Assembly: GCA_963825585.1 (NCBI GenBank)
Contig: CAWGTX010000009.1
Coordinates: 62,001 to 126,000 of the forward strand
Length of the DNA stretch: 64,000 nucleotides
Origin: JAOUGY01 sp963825585
GTDB lineage: Bacteria > Actinomycetota > Acidimicrobiia > Spongiisociales > ZC4RG35
Direction: 5' to 3'
Position 1 is the first letter of the stretch. Every line of letters begins with the position of its first letter. The notes under the pieces are model-generated. The model had not been told where the DNA came from, did no database searches, and was given only the letters and a program-made list of their open reading frames with translations. The translations under genes were made by a program, and so were the position numbers. Shown here in pieces: positions 1 through 7,972 of this stretch.

Positions 1-600
1 GAAGCTCAGGGCGAAGGCCAGCATCCCGCCCGTGACGATCGCCGATCCCAGTTGGGGGAGCAGAACGTGTCTGAACGTCTGCCATCCACGGGCACCGAGG
101 TCCATCGACGCCTCGAGCATCGATGGTGAGGTTCGGCGCATGCGGGCGATCACGTTGTTGTACGCCACGGCGACGCAGAAGGTCGCATGCCCGATCACCA
201 GCGTCCAGAACGAGAACGGGATCTGCGAGAGGTTGATGGCCGACCGGAGCGCAATCCCCGTGATGATGCCGGGGAGGGCGATGGGAAGGACGATGAACAG
301 GGAGAGGACTTCGCGGCCGAAGAATCGCGATCTCCAGATGGCGCCGGCAGCCAGTGTTCCGAGGACCAGGGCGACGGTCGTCGCCACGGCGGCCACCGAC
401 AGCGACAACGTGAGCGCTGCGCGGATGTCGGCGTTCTGGGCGGCGACGGCGAACCAGCGGGTCGTGAGCCCTGGTGGGGGGAACGTGAACGCGGCGTCTT
501 CGGTGCTGAAAGCGTAGAGGAACACGAACAGGATCGGCAGGTGCAGGTAGAGCAGCACCGCTCCGGCGACGAAACCCAGAGTGCGCCCGCGGGGTTTCAC
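1..600 (-). CDS. potC: ABC transporter permease, PotC type (3' end outside window)
   Basis: Inner-membrane permease of a spermidine/putrescine-type ABC importer. I translated 200 codons from a GTG start at 600 down to the window edge; the C-terminus (about 60-70 residues of a usual ~265) is missing. Visible are an N-terminal membrane helix, further hydrophobic helices and the EAA loop that docks on the ATPase (EASMDLGA from about residue 163, followed by WQTFRHVLLPQ). The GTG overlaps the TGA of the upstream permease gene as GTGA, so the two subunits are translationally coupled. It is the last gene seen of an A-D-B-C operon. The substrate is inferred from family resemblance; another small amine is possible. 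Confidence 0.88.
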   Translation of the reverse strand, partial: MKPRGRTLGFVAGAVLLYLHLPILFVFLYAFSTEDAAFTFPPPGLTTRWFAVAAQNADIRAALTLSLSVAAVATTVALVLGTLAAGAIWRSRFFGREVLSLFIVLPIALPGIITGIALRSAINLSQIPFSFWTLVIGHATFCVAVAYNNVIARMRRTSPSMLEASMDLGARGWQTFRHVLLPQLGSAIVTGGMLAFALSF

Positions 601-1529
601 AAGGCCTCGAATGCGCCGAGTTTCCGAGCGCCTGTCAGGTAGAGCACCATCACACCGACCGGGACGAAAGACAACGCTGCCGCCAGCGGCAGGTTGCCGG
701 CGACACCCTGTTGGGAGTAGATGGCCAGCCCGATGAACGGGCTCGAGTCCCCGATCACCGTCGGGATGATGTAATCGCCCAACGTGAGTGAGAAGGTGAA
801 GATCGAGCCGGCGGCCACCCCTGGTAGCGCCAGTGGCCACACGACCTGCCGGAACGTCGTCGGCGGACGTGCACCGAGATCGGCCGACGCCTCGAGAAAT
901 GATCGGGGCACGCGTTCCACCGCCGCCTGAATCGGGAGGACCATGTATGGCAACCAGATGTAGAGGAACACGATGAACTGGCCGAGCGAGGAGGTGGAGA
1001 GCGACGGCCCCCCGATCACGGGCAGCGACAGCACGCCGTCGAGCACGGCTGTCAGCCCGAAGAGATCGAAGAACCAGCTGATGATGCCCTCGGCCGCCAG
1101 GATCAGCTTCCAGGCGTACACCCTGACCAGGTATGACGACCACAGGGGCAGGAGGACGGCCAGGACGAGCACCGACTTGCGCCTCCCCGTCGTGTACCTG
1201 GCGATGTAGTACGCCAGGGGGAACCCGAGCGCCACCGCCGCCAGCGTCACGGCTCCGGCCATGCCGATGGTCCGAGCGGCCACCGCCATGTTGGCGTCGG
1301 TGAAGACCTGTCGCCAGGTCTGGAGTGTCGGCGTCCGATCGATGGTGCCGGCGAACGAGTCGAGCCGGAAGAAGCTCTGAGCCAGCAGCGACAGCAGGCT
1401 CCCCCCGTAGACGCCGACCAGCCACAGCACCGGGAGGGCCACCAGGAGAGCGAGGCGCAGGCGCGGTCGACGGTACAGCGCCACAGCTGCCCTGTGCATC
1501 GAGCTCGTTCGACCCCTCGGTTGCACCAT
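597..1529 (-). CDS. potB: ABC transporter permease, PotB type
   Basis: First permease subunit of the polyamine-type importer, 310 residues, which fits the family. A cytoplasmic N-terminus rich in Arg is followed by a first membrane helix near residues 25-50, a periplasmic stretch and further helices from about 85. The EAA loop is clear (EASADLGA at about 213, then FRQVVWPLALPG). It partners the PotC-like permease, with which it overlaps by 4 nt. The ATG at 1529 has a GGGAG directly against it, so the GTG that forms codon 2 or the ATG at codon 11 could be the real start. About 72 nt separate it from the substrate-binding gene upstream. Confidence 0.88.
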   Translation of the reverse strand: MVQPRGRTSSMHRAAVALYRRPRLRLALLVALPVLWLVGVYGGSLLSLLAQSFFRLDSFAGTIDRTPTLQTWRQVFTDANMAVAARTIGMAGAVTLAAVALGFPLAYYIARYTTGRRKSVLVLAVLLPLWSSYLVRVYAWKLILAAEGIISWFFDLFGLTAVLDGVLSLPVIGGPSLSTSSLGQFIVFLYIWLPYMVLPIQAAVERVPRSFLEASADLGARPPTTFRQVVWPLALPGVAAGSIFTFSLTLGDYIIPTVIGDSSPFIGLAIYSQQGVAGNLPLAAALSFVPVGVMVLYLTGARKLGAFEAL

Positions 1530-1601
1530 CTCCCGCCTGTCAGACCGTTCGACCCGTCGACGGCTGGGGCGGAGCGTGATCGCCCCGCCCCAGCCGTCGT
1601 C

Positions 1602-2798
1602 TCACCTTCCGCCGATGACGGCCAGATAGTCCGTCACCCACTTGTAGTACGGGACACAGGTCCCACCGGTACCGTTGCAGTCCTCGGTAGGCGTCTTCCA
1701 GAACCGTATCTGGTCGAAGTTGTCGATGCCGTTGGTGGTGCAGCCATCCGGGCCGAGCAGGTCGTTGCCGTCACAGGCCGACGGAACGGCGGGCACGGAT
1801 CCGAACCACGAGGCGAGGTCGCCCTGCACCTTCGGGTTCAACGACCACTCCATCCACTTGTAGGCGCAGTTCGGATGTGGTGCGTTGGCGTGCATCATCG
1901 TGGTGTCGGCCCAGCCGGTGGCGCCCTCCTCGGGGACGACCGACGAGATCGGTGCACCCGCACCCACCAGAACGTTGACCTGGAAGGGCCAGCTGGACGA
2001 GGCGGCGACGCCCTCGTTCGTGAAGTCGTCGATCTGGATGAAGGCGTCGTGCCAGTAGCGGCCCACGAGCTTGCGCTGCTCGCGGAGCAGATCGAGCGCC
2101 GCTTTGTACTGTTCCTCGTTGAGCTGATACGGGTCCTCGATACCCAGCTCAGGTTGTGTGGCCTGCAGATACAGAGCGGCGTCCGCCACGTAGATCGGCC
2201 CGTCGTAGGCCTGGACCCGCCCGACGTTGGACTCACCATCGGGGAGGGTCGTCTCTTCGAAGATCACGCTCCACGAGTCGGGTGGTGTGTCCCCGAACAC
2301 GTCGGTGTTGTAGGCGAGCACGTTGGCGCCCCACTGGTAGGGGGTCCCGTAGTGCTTCCCGTCGACGGTGTGCCATGGCGCTTCCTTGAGCCGGTCGTCC
2401 ACCGAGTCCCAGCTCGGGATCAGGCCGGTGTCGATCTCTTGCACGGTCCCACCAGAGATGAGACGCAGGCTGGCGTCCCCGGACGCCGTCACCAGATCGA
2501 ACTCGTCGGAACCTGTCATGAGGGCAACCATCTCGTCGGAGGTGCCTGCCGTCTTGACGGTCACCTGGCACCCGGTGTCCGTTTCGTACTGGCTGACCCA
2601 GTCGTAGTTCGGGTCGGTCGAGCCGTTCTCGATGTATCCAGCCCAGGCGACGATGCTGACGGCGCCCTCTCCTTCGCCGACCTCGGTGATTGTGGCCCCA
2701 CCGTCGGCGGTGGTCTCATCGGTGGCGTCACCACCGCATGCCGCCAGTACCAGTGCCAGGCACACCGCCCACGCCATCCCTGCGTTTCTGGTTCTCAT
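1602..2798 (-). CDS. potD: ABC transporter substrate-binding lipoprotein, PotD type
   Basis: Extracellular, lipid-anchored solute receptor of the importer, 398 residues. The start ATG at 2798 is chosen because a GGGAGGA ribosome site lies 4 nt upstream, the ATG overlaps the potA stop (ATGA), and it opens a typical lipoprotein signal ending in LVLAAC. An acidic Thr/Asp linker follows, then a PotD-like binding domain beginning VSIVAWAGYIENG with the YGTPYQWG and LAYNTDVF stretches usual in this family. Several Cys in the C-terminal half (QGDLASWFGS onward, then CDGN, GCTTN, DCNGTGGTC) could form disulfides. The ligand is probably a polyamine, by family and by the amine oxidase gene at 41172, but this is not proven. 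Confidence 0.87.
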   Translation of the reverse strand: MRTRNAGMAWAVCLALVLAACGGDATDETTADGGATITEVGEGEGAVSIVAWAGYIENGSTDPNYDWVSQYETDTGCQVTVKTAGTSDEMVALMTGSDEFDLVTASGDASLRLISGGTVQEIDTGLIPSWDSVDDRLKEAPWHTVDGKHYGTPYQWGANVLAYNTDVFGDTPPDSWSVIFEETTLPDGESNVGRVQAYDGPIYVADAALYLQATQPELGIEDPYQLNEEQYKAALDLLREQRKLVGRYWHDAFIQIDDFTNEGVAASSSWPFQVNVLVGAGAPISSVVPEEGATGWADTTMMHANAPHPNCAYKWMEWSLNPKVQGDLASWFGSVPAVPSACDGNDLLGPDGCTTNGIDNFDQIRFWKTPTEDCNGTGGTCVPYYKWVTDYLAVIGGR

Positions 2799-3904
2799 CG
2801 GTCCTCCCGTTCGTTCGACTGGCCGGCCGAGACCGGCATTTCCTCGTCGGTGCCGTCCGTCGTCCCGATGGCGACCGGGCGGCACGAACCCTCTGTCCAT
2901 GACAACGTGACCGTGGTGCCGACTATCCGGTGCAGCTGCCCGTGATCGACGTCGACGTTCTGCGCCACGACGATGAGCGACTCACCGTCCACCTCGACGC
3001 GGTACCGGGAGAACATGCCCAGGTACTCGGCTTGCGTGACGGTGCCCTCGACCTGGCACTCCACCGTTGGTACGGCTCCCATCGAGATCTTCTCCGGACG
3101 GACCGTGAAGGGATCCGGGCGTCCACGAAGCCGAACCGCCAGGGCGCCTGCGATCAGGTTCGAGGTTCCGACGAACCCGGCGACGAAGGTGTTGGCGGGG
3201 CTCTCGTACACCTCAGCCGGTGTCCCCACCTGTTCGACCCTCCCGTGGTTGAAGACGGCGATGCGATCGCTCATGGTGAGTGCCTCCTCCTGGTCATGGG
3301 TCACGAAGACGAAGGTGAGGCCCACCTGACGCTGCAGCGCCTTGAGTTCGATCTGCATCGCCTGGCGCAGCTTCAGGTCCAGCGCGCCGAGTGGTTCATC
3401 GAGCAACAGCACCGCCGGCTTGTTGACCAGGGCCCTGGCGAGCGCCACCCGCTGGCGTTGACCCCCCGACAACTCGGTGGGCCGACGGGCTCCCAGGGCC
3501 TCGAGGTGGACCAACTCCAGTGCTTCGGAGACCCGGCGGGTCCGTTCGGCGGGTTGCACCTTCTTCACCATCAGCCCGTACGCCACGTTCTCGGCCACCG
3601 TCATGTGGGGGAACAGGGCGTAGTCCTGGAACACCGTGTTCACATCGCGCTCGTACGGGGGGAGCCGCGACACGTCGGCCCCGTGGAGGAGAATGCGGCC
3701 GGCGGACGGGGTCTCGAACCCGGCGATCAGCCGAAGACAGGTGGTCTTCCCCGAACCGGAGGGGCCCAGCATGGAGAAGAACTCCCCGTCTCGTATCTGC
3801 AGGTCGACGCCGTCGACCGCCGCCACGGAACCATAGGACTTGCCCACGTCCTCGAACGCCACGGCCACGTCAGCCGATCGAATCACCGAATCACTCGTCA
3901 ACAC
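2795..3904 (-). CDS. potA: ABC transporter ATP-binding protein, PotA type
   Basis: ATPase of the polyamine-type importer, about 369 residues (PotA is usually ~370). Counting from the proposed GTG at 3904: Walker A GPSGSGKTT at 47-55, Q-loop in VFQDYALF near 92, signature LSGGQRQ at about 145, Walker B LLLDEP at about 166, switch His in VTHDQEE, then a C-terminal TOBE-like domain. The reading frame stays open upstream, but no ABC homology begins before this point. GTG 3904 and the TTG two codons later are both possible starts; a weak TAGG lies just upstream. It heads the operon and is divergent from the GntR regulator gene. Confidence 0.88.
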   Translation of the reverse strand: MLTSDSVIRSADVAVAFEDVGKSYGSVAAVDGVDLQIRDGEFFSMLGPSGSGKTTCLRLIAGFETPSAGRILLHGADVSRLPPYERDVNTVFQDYALFPHMTVAENVAYGLMVKKVQPAERTRRVSEALELVHLEALGARRPTELSGGQRQRVALARALVNKPAVLLLDEPLGALDLKLRQAMQIELKALQRQVGLTFVFVTHDQEEALTMSDRIAVFNHGRVEQVGTPAEVYESPANTFVAGFVGTSNLIAGALAVRLRGRPDPFTVRPEKISMGAVPTVECQVEGTVTQAEYLGMFSRYRVEVDGESLIVVAQNVDVDHGQLHRIVGTTVTLSWTEGSCRPVAIGTTDGTDEEMPVSAGQSNEREDR

Positions 3905-3964
3905 CAAACCTATTGAACTATATGTTTGAGGTGCGTGCCGTTTGGGTGACGCGAAATCCGGTCG
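3905..3964. promoter_or_regulatory. divergent promoter/operator region between potA and gntR
   Basis: About 60 bp separate potA and the GntR gene. The stretch 3913-3929 (TTGAACTATATGTTTGA) is an AT-rich island in otherwise GC-rich DNA and an imperfect inverted repeat (TTGAAC...GTTTGA, 4 of 6 positions paired around TATAT). Read on the minus strand it contains TATAGT, a good -10-like hexamer for potA. A GntR dimer binding here would control both directions; this is inferred from position and symmetry only. Confidence 0.45.
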
Positions 3965-4726
3965 GTGGGTATCGTCCATCGCATGGCCGGCCACCATGGA
4001 GACACGTTGCACCCGCTGCTGTCGCCGGTGGGCGGCGCCGGGCTGGCCGAGGCGGTGACGGCACGCGTGCGGGAGGCGATCGGTCTGGGCCTGCTGGCCC
4101 CCGGACAGCAGCTTCCCAGCGAGGCGGCTCTGGCAGCCCGGTTGGGGGTGTCGACCGTCACGCTCAGGGAGGCGCTCGCCGCACTCCGACAGGAGGGGCT
4201 GGTGGAGACCCGTCGGGGGCGCCATGGCGGCTCCTTCGTGGTGGGTCCGGTCACCGCTCCCGAGGTGGCGATCGTCGACCGGCTTCGCAGTCTCACAGTG
4301 ACTGCCCTCCGCGACATGGGCGACGAGCAGTCGGCGGTGTCGTCCACCACCGCCCGTCTCGCAGCCACTCGATCCAGCGACACCAACCTGATTCATCTGG
4401 TGCGATTCGGCGAAGAGTTGCGGCGAGCCGTGTCCCGGCCCGAGCGCGCACGTGCCCACAGCCGATTCCACATCGAGATGGCGCTCGCCTCGCAGTCCGA
4501 GCGCTTGACCCGTGCGCAGCTCCGGCTGCAGGGTGAAGCCGGCGAGCTCCTGTGGGTCTCCACCCAGACGCCGAGGTCTCAGATCGACGTGGCCGAGGCC
4601 CTCCATCGGATCGCCATGGCGATCGAGGAGGAAGATGCAGAGTCGGCCCGCACACTGGCCGAGCGGCTCGCCGAGGCGAACACTCGCTGGCTGATCGACG
4701 CCCATCTCGAATTGATGGACGCATGA
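3965..4726 (+). CDS. GntR-family transcriptional regulator (FadR-like)
   Basis: DNA-binding repressor candidate for the adjacent transporter. The N-terminal winged helix-turn-helix (about residues 25-80) shows the usual GntR features: GLLAPGQQLPSE, AARLGVSTVTLREALAAL and the wing RRGRHGGSFV. The C-terminal part is helical, as in FadR/FCD proteins. The frame opens with GTG at 3965 (253 residues); ATG 3983 six codons later is an alternative. Its last codons overlap the start of the next gene (ATGATGA), so it is co-translated with the cache-domain protein. The ligand is unknown; a transported amine is the simplest guess. Confidence 0.85.
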   Translation: MGIVHRMAGHHGDTLHPLLSPVGGAGLAEAVTARVREAIGLGLLAPGQQLPSEAALAARLGVSTVTLREALAALRQEGLVETRRGRHGGSFVVGPVTAPEVAIVDRLRSLTVTALRDMGDEQSAVSSTTARLAATRSSDTNLIHLVRFGEELRRAVSRPERARAHSRFHIEMALASQSERLTRAQLRLQGEAGELLWVSTQTPRSQIDVAEALHRIAMAIEEEDAESARTLAERLAEANTRWLIDAHLELMDA

Positions 4727-5460
4727 TGAGCACCACCGTTCGCATCGATCCCACCGCCGCGATGCGGTGTGCCCGACACCTCGGAGCGGTGATCGACTCC
4801 CTGTTCGCCCCGCTGGAGATCCTCTCCGATCGGTTGGTTCTGGCCTGGCGGAGTGCCGCCGCGCTGGGCGCCGGCATGTCGACGGAAGATCTCACCGCAC
4901 TGGAGCCGTCGATCTTCCAGAGCCTCGACCACGTACCCGAGTTCGATGGCGCCGGGTATGTGATGGAGGTGGGATCGCTCGTCGACCGTGAACGGTACCT
5001 GGAGTGGTGGCACCGGGGCGGAGAGGCCAGCTACCACCCACTCATCCTGAACCTCGACCCTTCGTCGCCGGACCACTATGACTACGACAGCATGGATTGG
5101 TTCGTGGCGGGCAGGGTCGAGGGCAGACGATTCGTCTCGGGACCACTCATCGATCTCCCCTGCGCCGAGTCATACATCATGACGTTCAGTCGACCTGTGG
5201 TGGTGGATGGCGTGTTCGTCGGGGTGGCGGGAGCAGATGTGGCGATGTCACGACTCGAGGCGCTGCTGGTGCCGCCATTGCGCCGGTTGGGTGCTCCGGC
5301 GGTGTTGGTGAACGGTCACAGACGGGTGATCGCAGGATCACACGCCAGGTGGGCTGCGGGGGACAAGCTCCGCTCGCTCCCCGCCGTCGACGAGGGGGAG
5401 TGGCAGGCCGCCTTTCCGGTCACGAGCGATCAGGGTTGGGTACTCGGCGTGACCTGGTGA
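4723..5460 (+). CDS. soluble cache (PDC-like) sensor-domain protein
   Basis: About 245 residues without signal peptide or membrane helix. The segment FDGAGYVMEVGSLV, then YLEWWHRGG, YDYDSMDWFV, GPLIDLPCAESYIMTFSRPVV and GVFVGVAGADVAMSRLE has the pattern of a single cache/PDC small-molecule-binding domain, as found outside the membrane in chemoreceptors and kinases, but here standing alone in the cytoplasm. It starts inside the stop of the GntR gene (ATG 4723, or 4726), which argues for a joint role, perhaps as a ligand-binding accessory of the regulator. Function beyond ligand binding is not recognisable. Confidence 0.7.
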   Translation: MMSTTVRIDPTAAMRCARHLGAVIDSLFAPLEILSDRLVLAWRSAAALGAGMSTEDLTALEPSIFQSLDHVPEFDGAGYVMEVGSLVDRERYLEWWHRGGEASYHPLILNLDPSSPDHYDYDSMDWFVAGRVEGRRFVSGPLIDLPCAESYIMTFSRPVVVDGVFVGVAGADVAMSRLEALLVPPLRRLGAPAVLVNGHRRVIAGSHARWAAGDKLRSLPAVDEGEWQAAFPVTSDQGWVLGVTW

Positions 5461-5495
5461 CTCGATGCACGCCGACTGCTCGTAGCCTGAGGCAT

Positions 5496-6302
5496 ATGAC
5501 CCCCCGCGACATCTACACCCATGGGCACCATCCCACGGTATTGGCCAACCACTCGTGGCGAACGGCGGAGAACTCGGTTTCCTATCTCCTTCCCCACCTC
5601 GAGGCGGGTCACAGCCTGCTCGACATCGGATGTGGACCGGGCACCATCAGCCTCGACCTGGCCGAACGGGTCGCACCGGGCGAGGTGATCGGCCTCGACA
5701 ACACCGCCGAGGTGATCGCCGTCGCCGAGGCCAATCGGGTCGAGCGGGGGGCTGCCAACATCTCGTTCCGGGTGGGCGACGTGTACGCGCTCGACTTCGA
5801 GGACGACACCTTCGATGTGGTGCAGGCACATCAACTCCTCCAACACCTCAGTGATCCCGTGGCGGCACTCGCCGAGATGCGCCGGGTGTGCCGCCCTGAC
5901 GGCATCGTGGCGGTGCGCGAAAGCGACTACGCCGGGTTCCTGTGGGCGCCTCTGGATGCCCGTCTCGATCGCTGGTTGGTGCTTTATCACGACGTCGCCC
6001 GGAGCAACGACGCCGAGCCCGACGCCGGTCGATTCCTGCTTGGCTGGGCGCAGCAGGCCGGGTTCTCCGAGGTCACGCCGAGTGCCTCCGTGTGGTGCTT
6101 TGCCAACGAGACCGACCGCACCTGGTGGGGTGGCACGTGGTCACAGCGGGTGACCGCCTCCGAGTTCGCCCGCCAGGCGCTGGAGCGGGGCCTCGCCACC
6201 CCGGACGAGCTCGCCGACATCTCCCGGGCATGGAGCGAATGGGCGTCGGCGCCAGATGGGTGGTTCGCCGTGGTTCACGGCGAGGTGGTGTGTCGGCCCT
6301 GA
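5496..6302 (+). CDS. class I SAM-dependent methyltransferase (UbiE/COQ5-like)
   Basis: 268 residues. The Rossmann-like methyltransferase core is clear: SAM loop LLDIGCGPGTISLDLA at about 41-56, acidic residue in VIGLDNT, motif II FRVGDVYALDFEDDTFDVV, and QHLSDPVAALAEMRRVCRPDG. The substrate is unknown. The start ATG at 5496 has TGAGG 4-8 nt upstream; a TAGCCT hexamer seven nt before the ATG could also serve as a -10 for a leaderless message. It follows the cache gene after 35 nt and ends two bases before the convergent dehydrogenase gene. Confidence 0.85.
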   Translation: MTPRDIYTHGHHPTVLANHSWRTAENSVSYLLPHLEAGHSLLDIGCGPGTISLDLAERVAPGEVIGLDNTAEVIAVAEANRVERGAANISFRVGDVYALDFEDDTFDVVQAHQLLQHLSDPVAALAEMRRVCRPDGIVAVRESDYAGFLWAPLDARLDRWLVLYHDVARSNDAEPDAGRFLLGWAQQAGFSEVTPSASVWCFANETDRTWWGGTWSQRVTASEFARQALERGLATPDELADISRAWSEWASAPDGWFAVVHGEVVCRP

Positions 6303-6304
6303 GC

Positions 6305-7198
6305 TCAGTCCGTCAGGGAGATCCCGGCGAGTGACTCGAGTGCCTTGACCAGGGCGTGGTTTCCGTCCGAGCCCATTCCCTGGCGCTGGAGGGTCAAATA
6401 GAGCTGGTGGACCAGGGACGTGGCGATGACGGGAAAGCCCAGCTCTTCGGCGGCTTCCAGGACCAAACGGAGGTCCTTTTGTTGGAGGTCGATGGTGAAG
6501 CCGGGTCGCCAATCGTCGGTGATCATCTGTGGACCCCGGTTCGCCAGCATCCAAGACCCCGCAGCTCCTCCCTTCACGGCGGAGAGAGTGGCCTCGAGGT
6601 CGAGGCCGGCGGCCTTGGCGAAGAGGAGCGCCTCGGATGCCGCCAGTTGATTGACCACCACCAGGATCTGATTGACGAGTTTGACTGCCTGCCCGGAGCC
6701 GATACCGCCGACGTGGGTGATGGTGGTGCCGTACGCCGCGAACAGGGGATGGGCACGCTGCACGTCGCTGTCGCTTCCCCCCACCATGATCGACAGCGTC
6801 CCCTTGGCTGCCCCCTCCGAGCCTCCGCTGACCGGCGCGTCTATCCAGGAGGCACCCTTGGCGGAGACGGACTCGGCGAGGCTCCGGGTGGCGGACGGAC
6901 TGATGGTCGAGTGGTCCACCACCAGCGCCCCGGCCTCGATCCCATCGAGTACGCCATCGGGGCCGGACACGACTTGTTCGACATCGGGTGTGTCCGACAC
7001 GCAGATCATCACGACATCGGTGACGGCGGCCACCCCGGCGGGGCTGGCGGCGAGGGTGGCGCCGGCAGCCACGAGCGGCTCGGCTTTCGAGGCCGTTCGG
7101 TTCCACACCGTGACGTCGTGGCCGGAGCGCAGCAGGTTCGCCACCATTCCCCCACCCATGATGCCCAACCCGATGTACCCGATGCGTTCAGCAGCCAT
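6305..7198 (-). CDS. NAD(P)-dependent beta-hydroxyacid dehydrogenase (HIBADH / tartronate-semialdehyde reductase family)
   Basis: 297 residues, the family's normal length. The dinucleotide-binding loop IGYIGLGIMGGGM lies at residues 6-18, the substrate loop DAPVSGGSEGA at about 121, and the catalytic Lys in the helix GQAVKLVNQ at about 168. It would oxidise 3-hydroxyisobutyrate or reduce a semialdehyde such as tartronate semialdehyde; sequence alone does not separate these. Leucine/valine catabolism would fit the biotin carboxylase nearby, whereas glyoxylate/tartronate metabolism would fit the ureide island. The ATG is preceded by TATGCT and a 6-nt spacer, suggesting a leaderless transcript. 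Confidence 0.85.
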   Translation of the reverse strand: MAAERIGYIGLGIMGGGMVANLLRSGHDVTVWNRTASKAEPLVAAGATLAASPAGVAAVTDVVMICVSDTPDVEQVVSGPDGVLDGIEAGALVVDHSTISPSATRSLAESVSAKGASWIDAPVSGGSEGAAKGTLSIMVGGSDSDVQRAHPLFAAYGTTITHVGGIGSGQAVKLVNQILVVVNQLAASEALLFAKAAGLDLEATLSAVKGGAAGSWMLANRGPQMITDDWRPGFTIDLQQKDLRLVLEAAEELGFPVIATSLVHQLYLTLQRQGMGSDGNHALVKALESLAGISLTD

Positions 7199-7204
7199 GA
7201 GCGG

Positions 7205-7210
7205 AGCATA
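7205..7210 (-). promoter_or_regulatory. -10 element for a leaderless transcript of the hydroxyacid dehydrogenase
   Basis: On the minus strand TATGCT is followed by exactly 6 nt (CCGCTC) and then the ATG at 7198, which places the expected transcription start on the start codon. No ribosome-binding sequence fits in that space, and no good -35 is seen. Confidence 0.5.
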
Positions 7211-7354
7211 GGGACGCTCCTCCGCTCCGGAAGTCGGGGCGACACCCGACGGGTGGCCGGTGCCTGGCCCGGGTGGCCGGCGGTCCGGTCACCCTTGAGG
7301 GCGAGGCTCGCCCAGCTAGCGTGTCCCTCGGAGGGGTTCGTCGAGGGAGGACCG

Positions 7355-7954
7355 ATGTCGACCGTGGCGGGGATCGGCACAACATACGGGGCGCGTCGTC
7401 TGGTGGATCCCGTGACGAGGGCCTCCGCCATCGCACTCCACACGGCCTGGGGTCAGACGCTCGGAGCCGTGACCGCCGGTGACGCCATGCGTGACCTCGA
7501 GGACTTCCTCAGGCTGTTGGAACGGCAATCGGTGGTGAAAGCACTGGCTTGGCACGGTACCGACCTGGTGGGGGTGGGGTTCCTCACCAACGAGCTCGAC
7601 ATGGTGCCCGGCATCTCCTCGGAGTTCTTCCGGGCACGCTATCCGGCGGAAGCGGCCGCCGGGACGCTGTGGTACATGATCGCCGGGGTCGCACATCCAC
7701 TCCGACCGGGAGTCCTCGACGGGCTTCGGAAGACCTGCGTCGAGGAAGCACGCAATCGTCGGGCGGTGGTGCTCGTGTGGGACTCCTCCACGCTGCGAAC
7801 AGAGAACGCCCATCGGGTGACCGTCGACGCCGTCGAGGCCGAGTTCGGGAGCCGCCCTGACCCCACCGAGTTGGACCGGGTGTCGTACATGGCGGTAGAG
7901 CTGCCGCCGGTGGACGACGACAACGTCATCGATCTGCGCCTGCGCGGCGAGTGA
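7355..7954 (+). CDS. uncharacterised protein, possibly GNAT-like
   Basis: 199 residues; no family recognised with certainty. The ATG at 7355 has a good GGAGG four nt upstream. The pattern of alternating hydrophobic strands (KALAWHGTDLVGVGFLTNEL, then TLWYMIAGVAHPL, then RRAVVLVWDSS) followed by a helix (GVLDGLRKTCVEEARNR) resembles an acyl-CoA N-acyltransferase fold, but the CoA-binding Q/RxxGxG/A loop is not visible. No signal peptide or membrane helix. It is convergent with the biotin carboxylase gene and has its own upstream region. Confidence 0.6.
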   Translation: MSTVAGIGTTYGARRLVDPVTRASAIALHTAWGQTLGAVTAGDAMRDLEDFLRLLERQSVVKALAWHGTDLVGVGFLTNELDMVPGISSEFFRARYPAEAAAGTLWYMIAGVAHPLRPGVLDGLRKTCVEEARNRRAVVLVWDSSTLRTENAHRVTVDAVEAEFGSRPDPTELDRVSYMAVELPPVDDDNVIDLRLRGE

Positions 7955-7972
7955 GCCCGGCCCCCCGGCTCA
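7952..7972. terminator. putative bidirectional terminator hairpin
   Basis: TGAGCC and GGCTCA pair around a C-rich loop; the two outer TGA triplets are the stop codons of the two convergent genes, so the hairpin occupies the whole 15-nt junction. There is no U tract, as is common in GC-rich actinobacteria. Confidence 0.4.
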
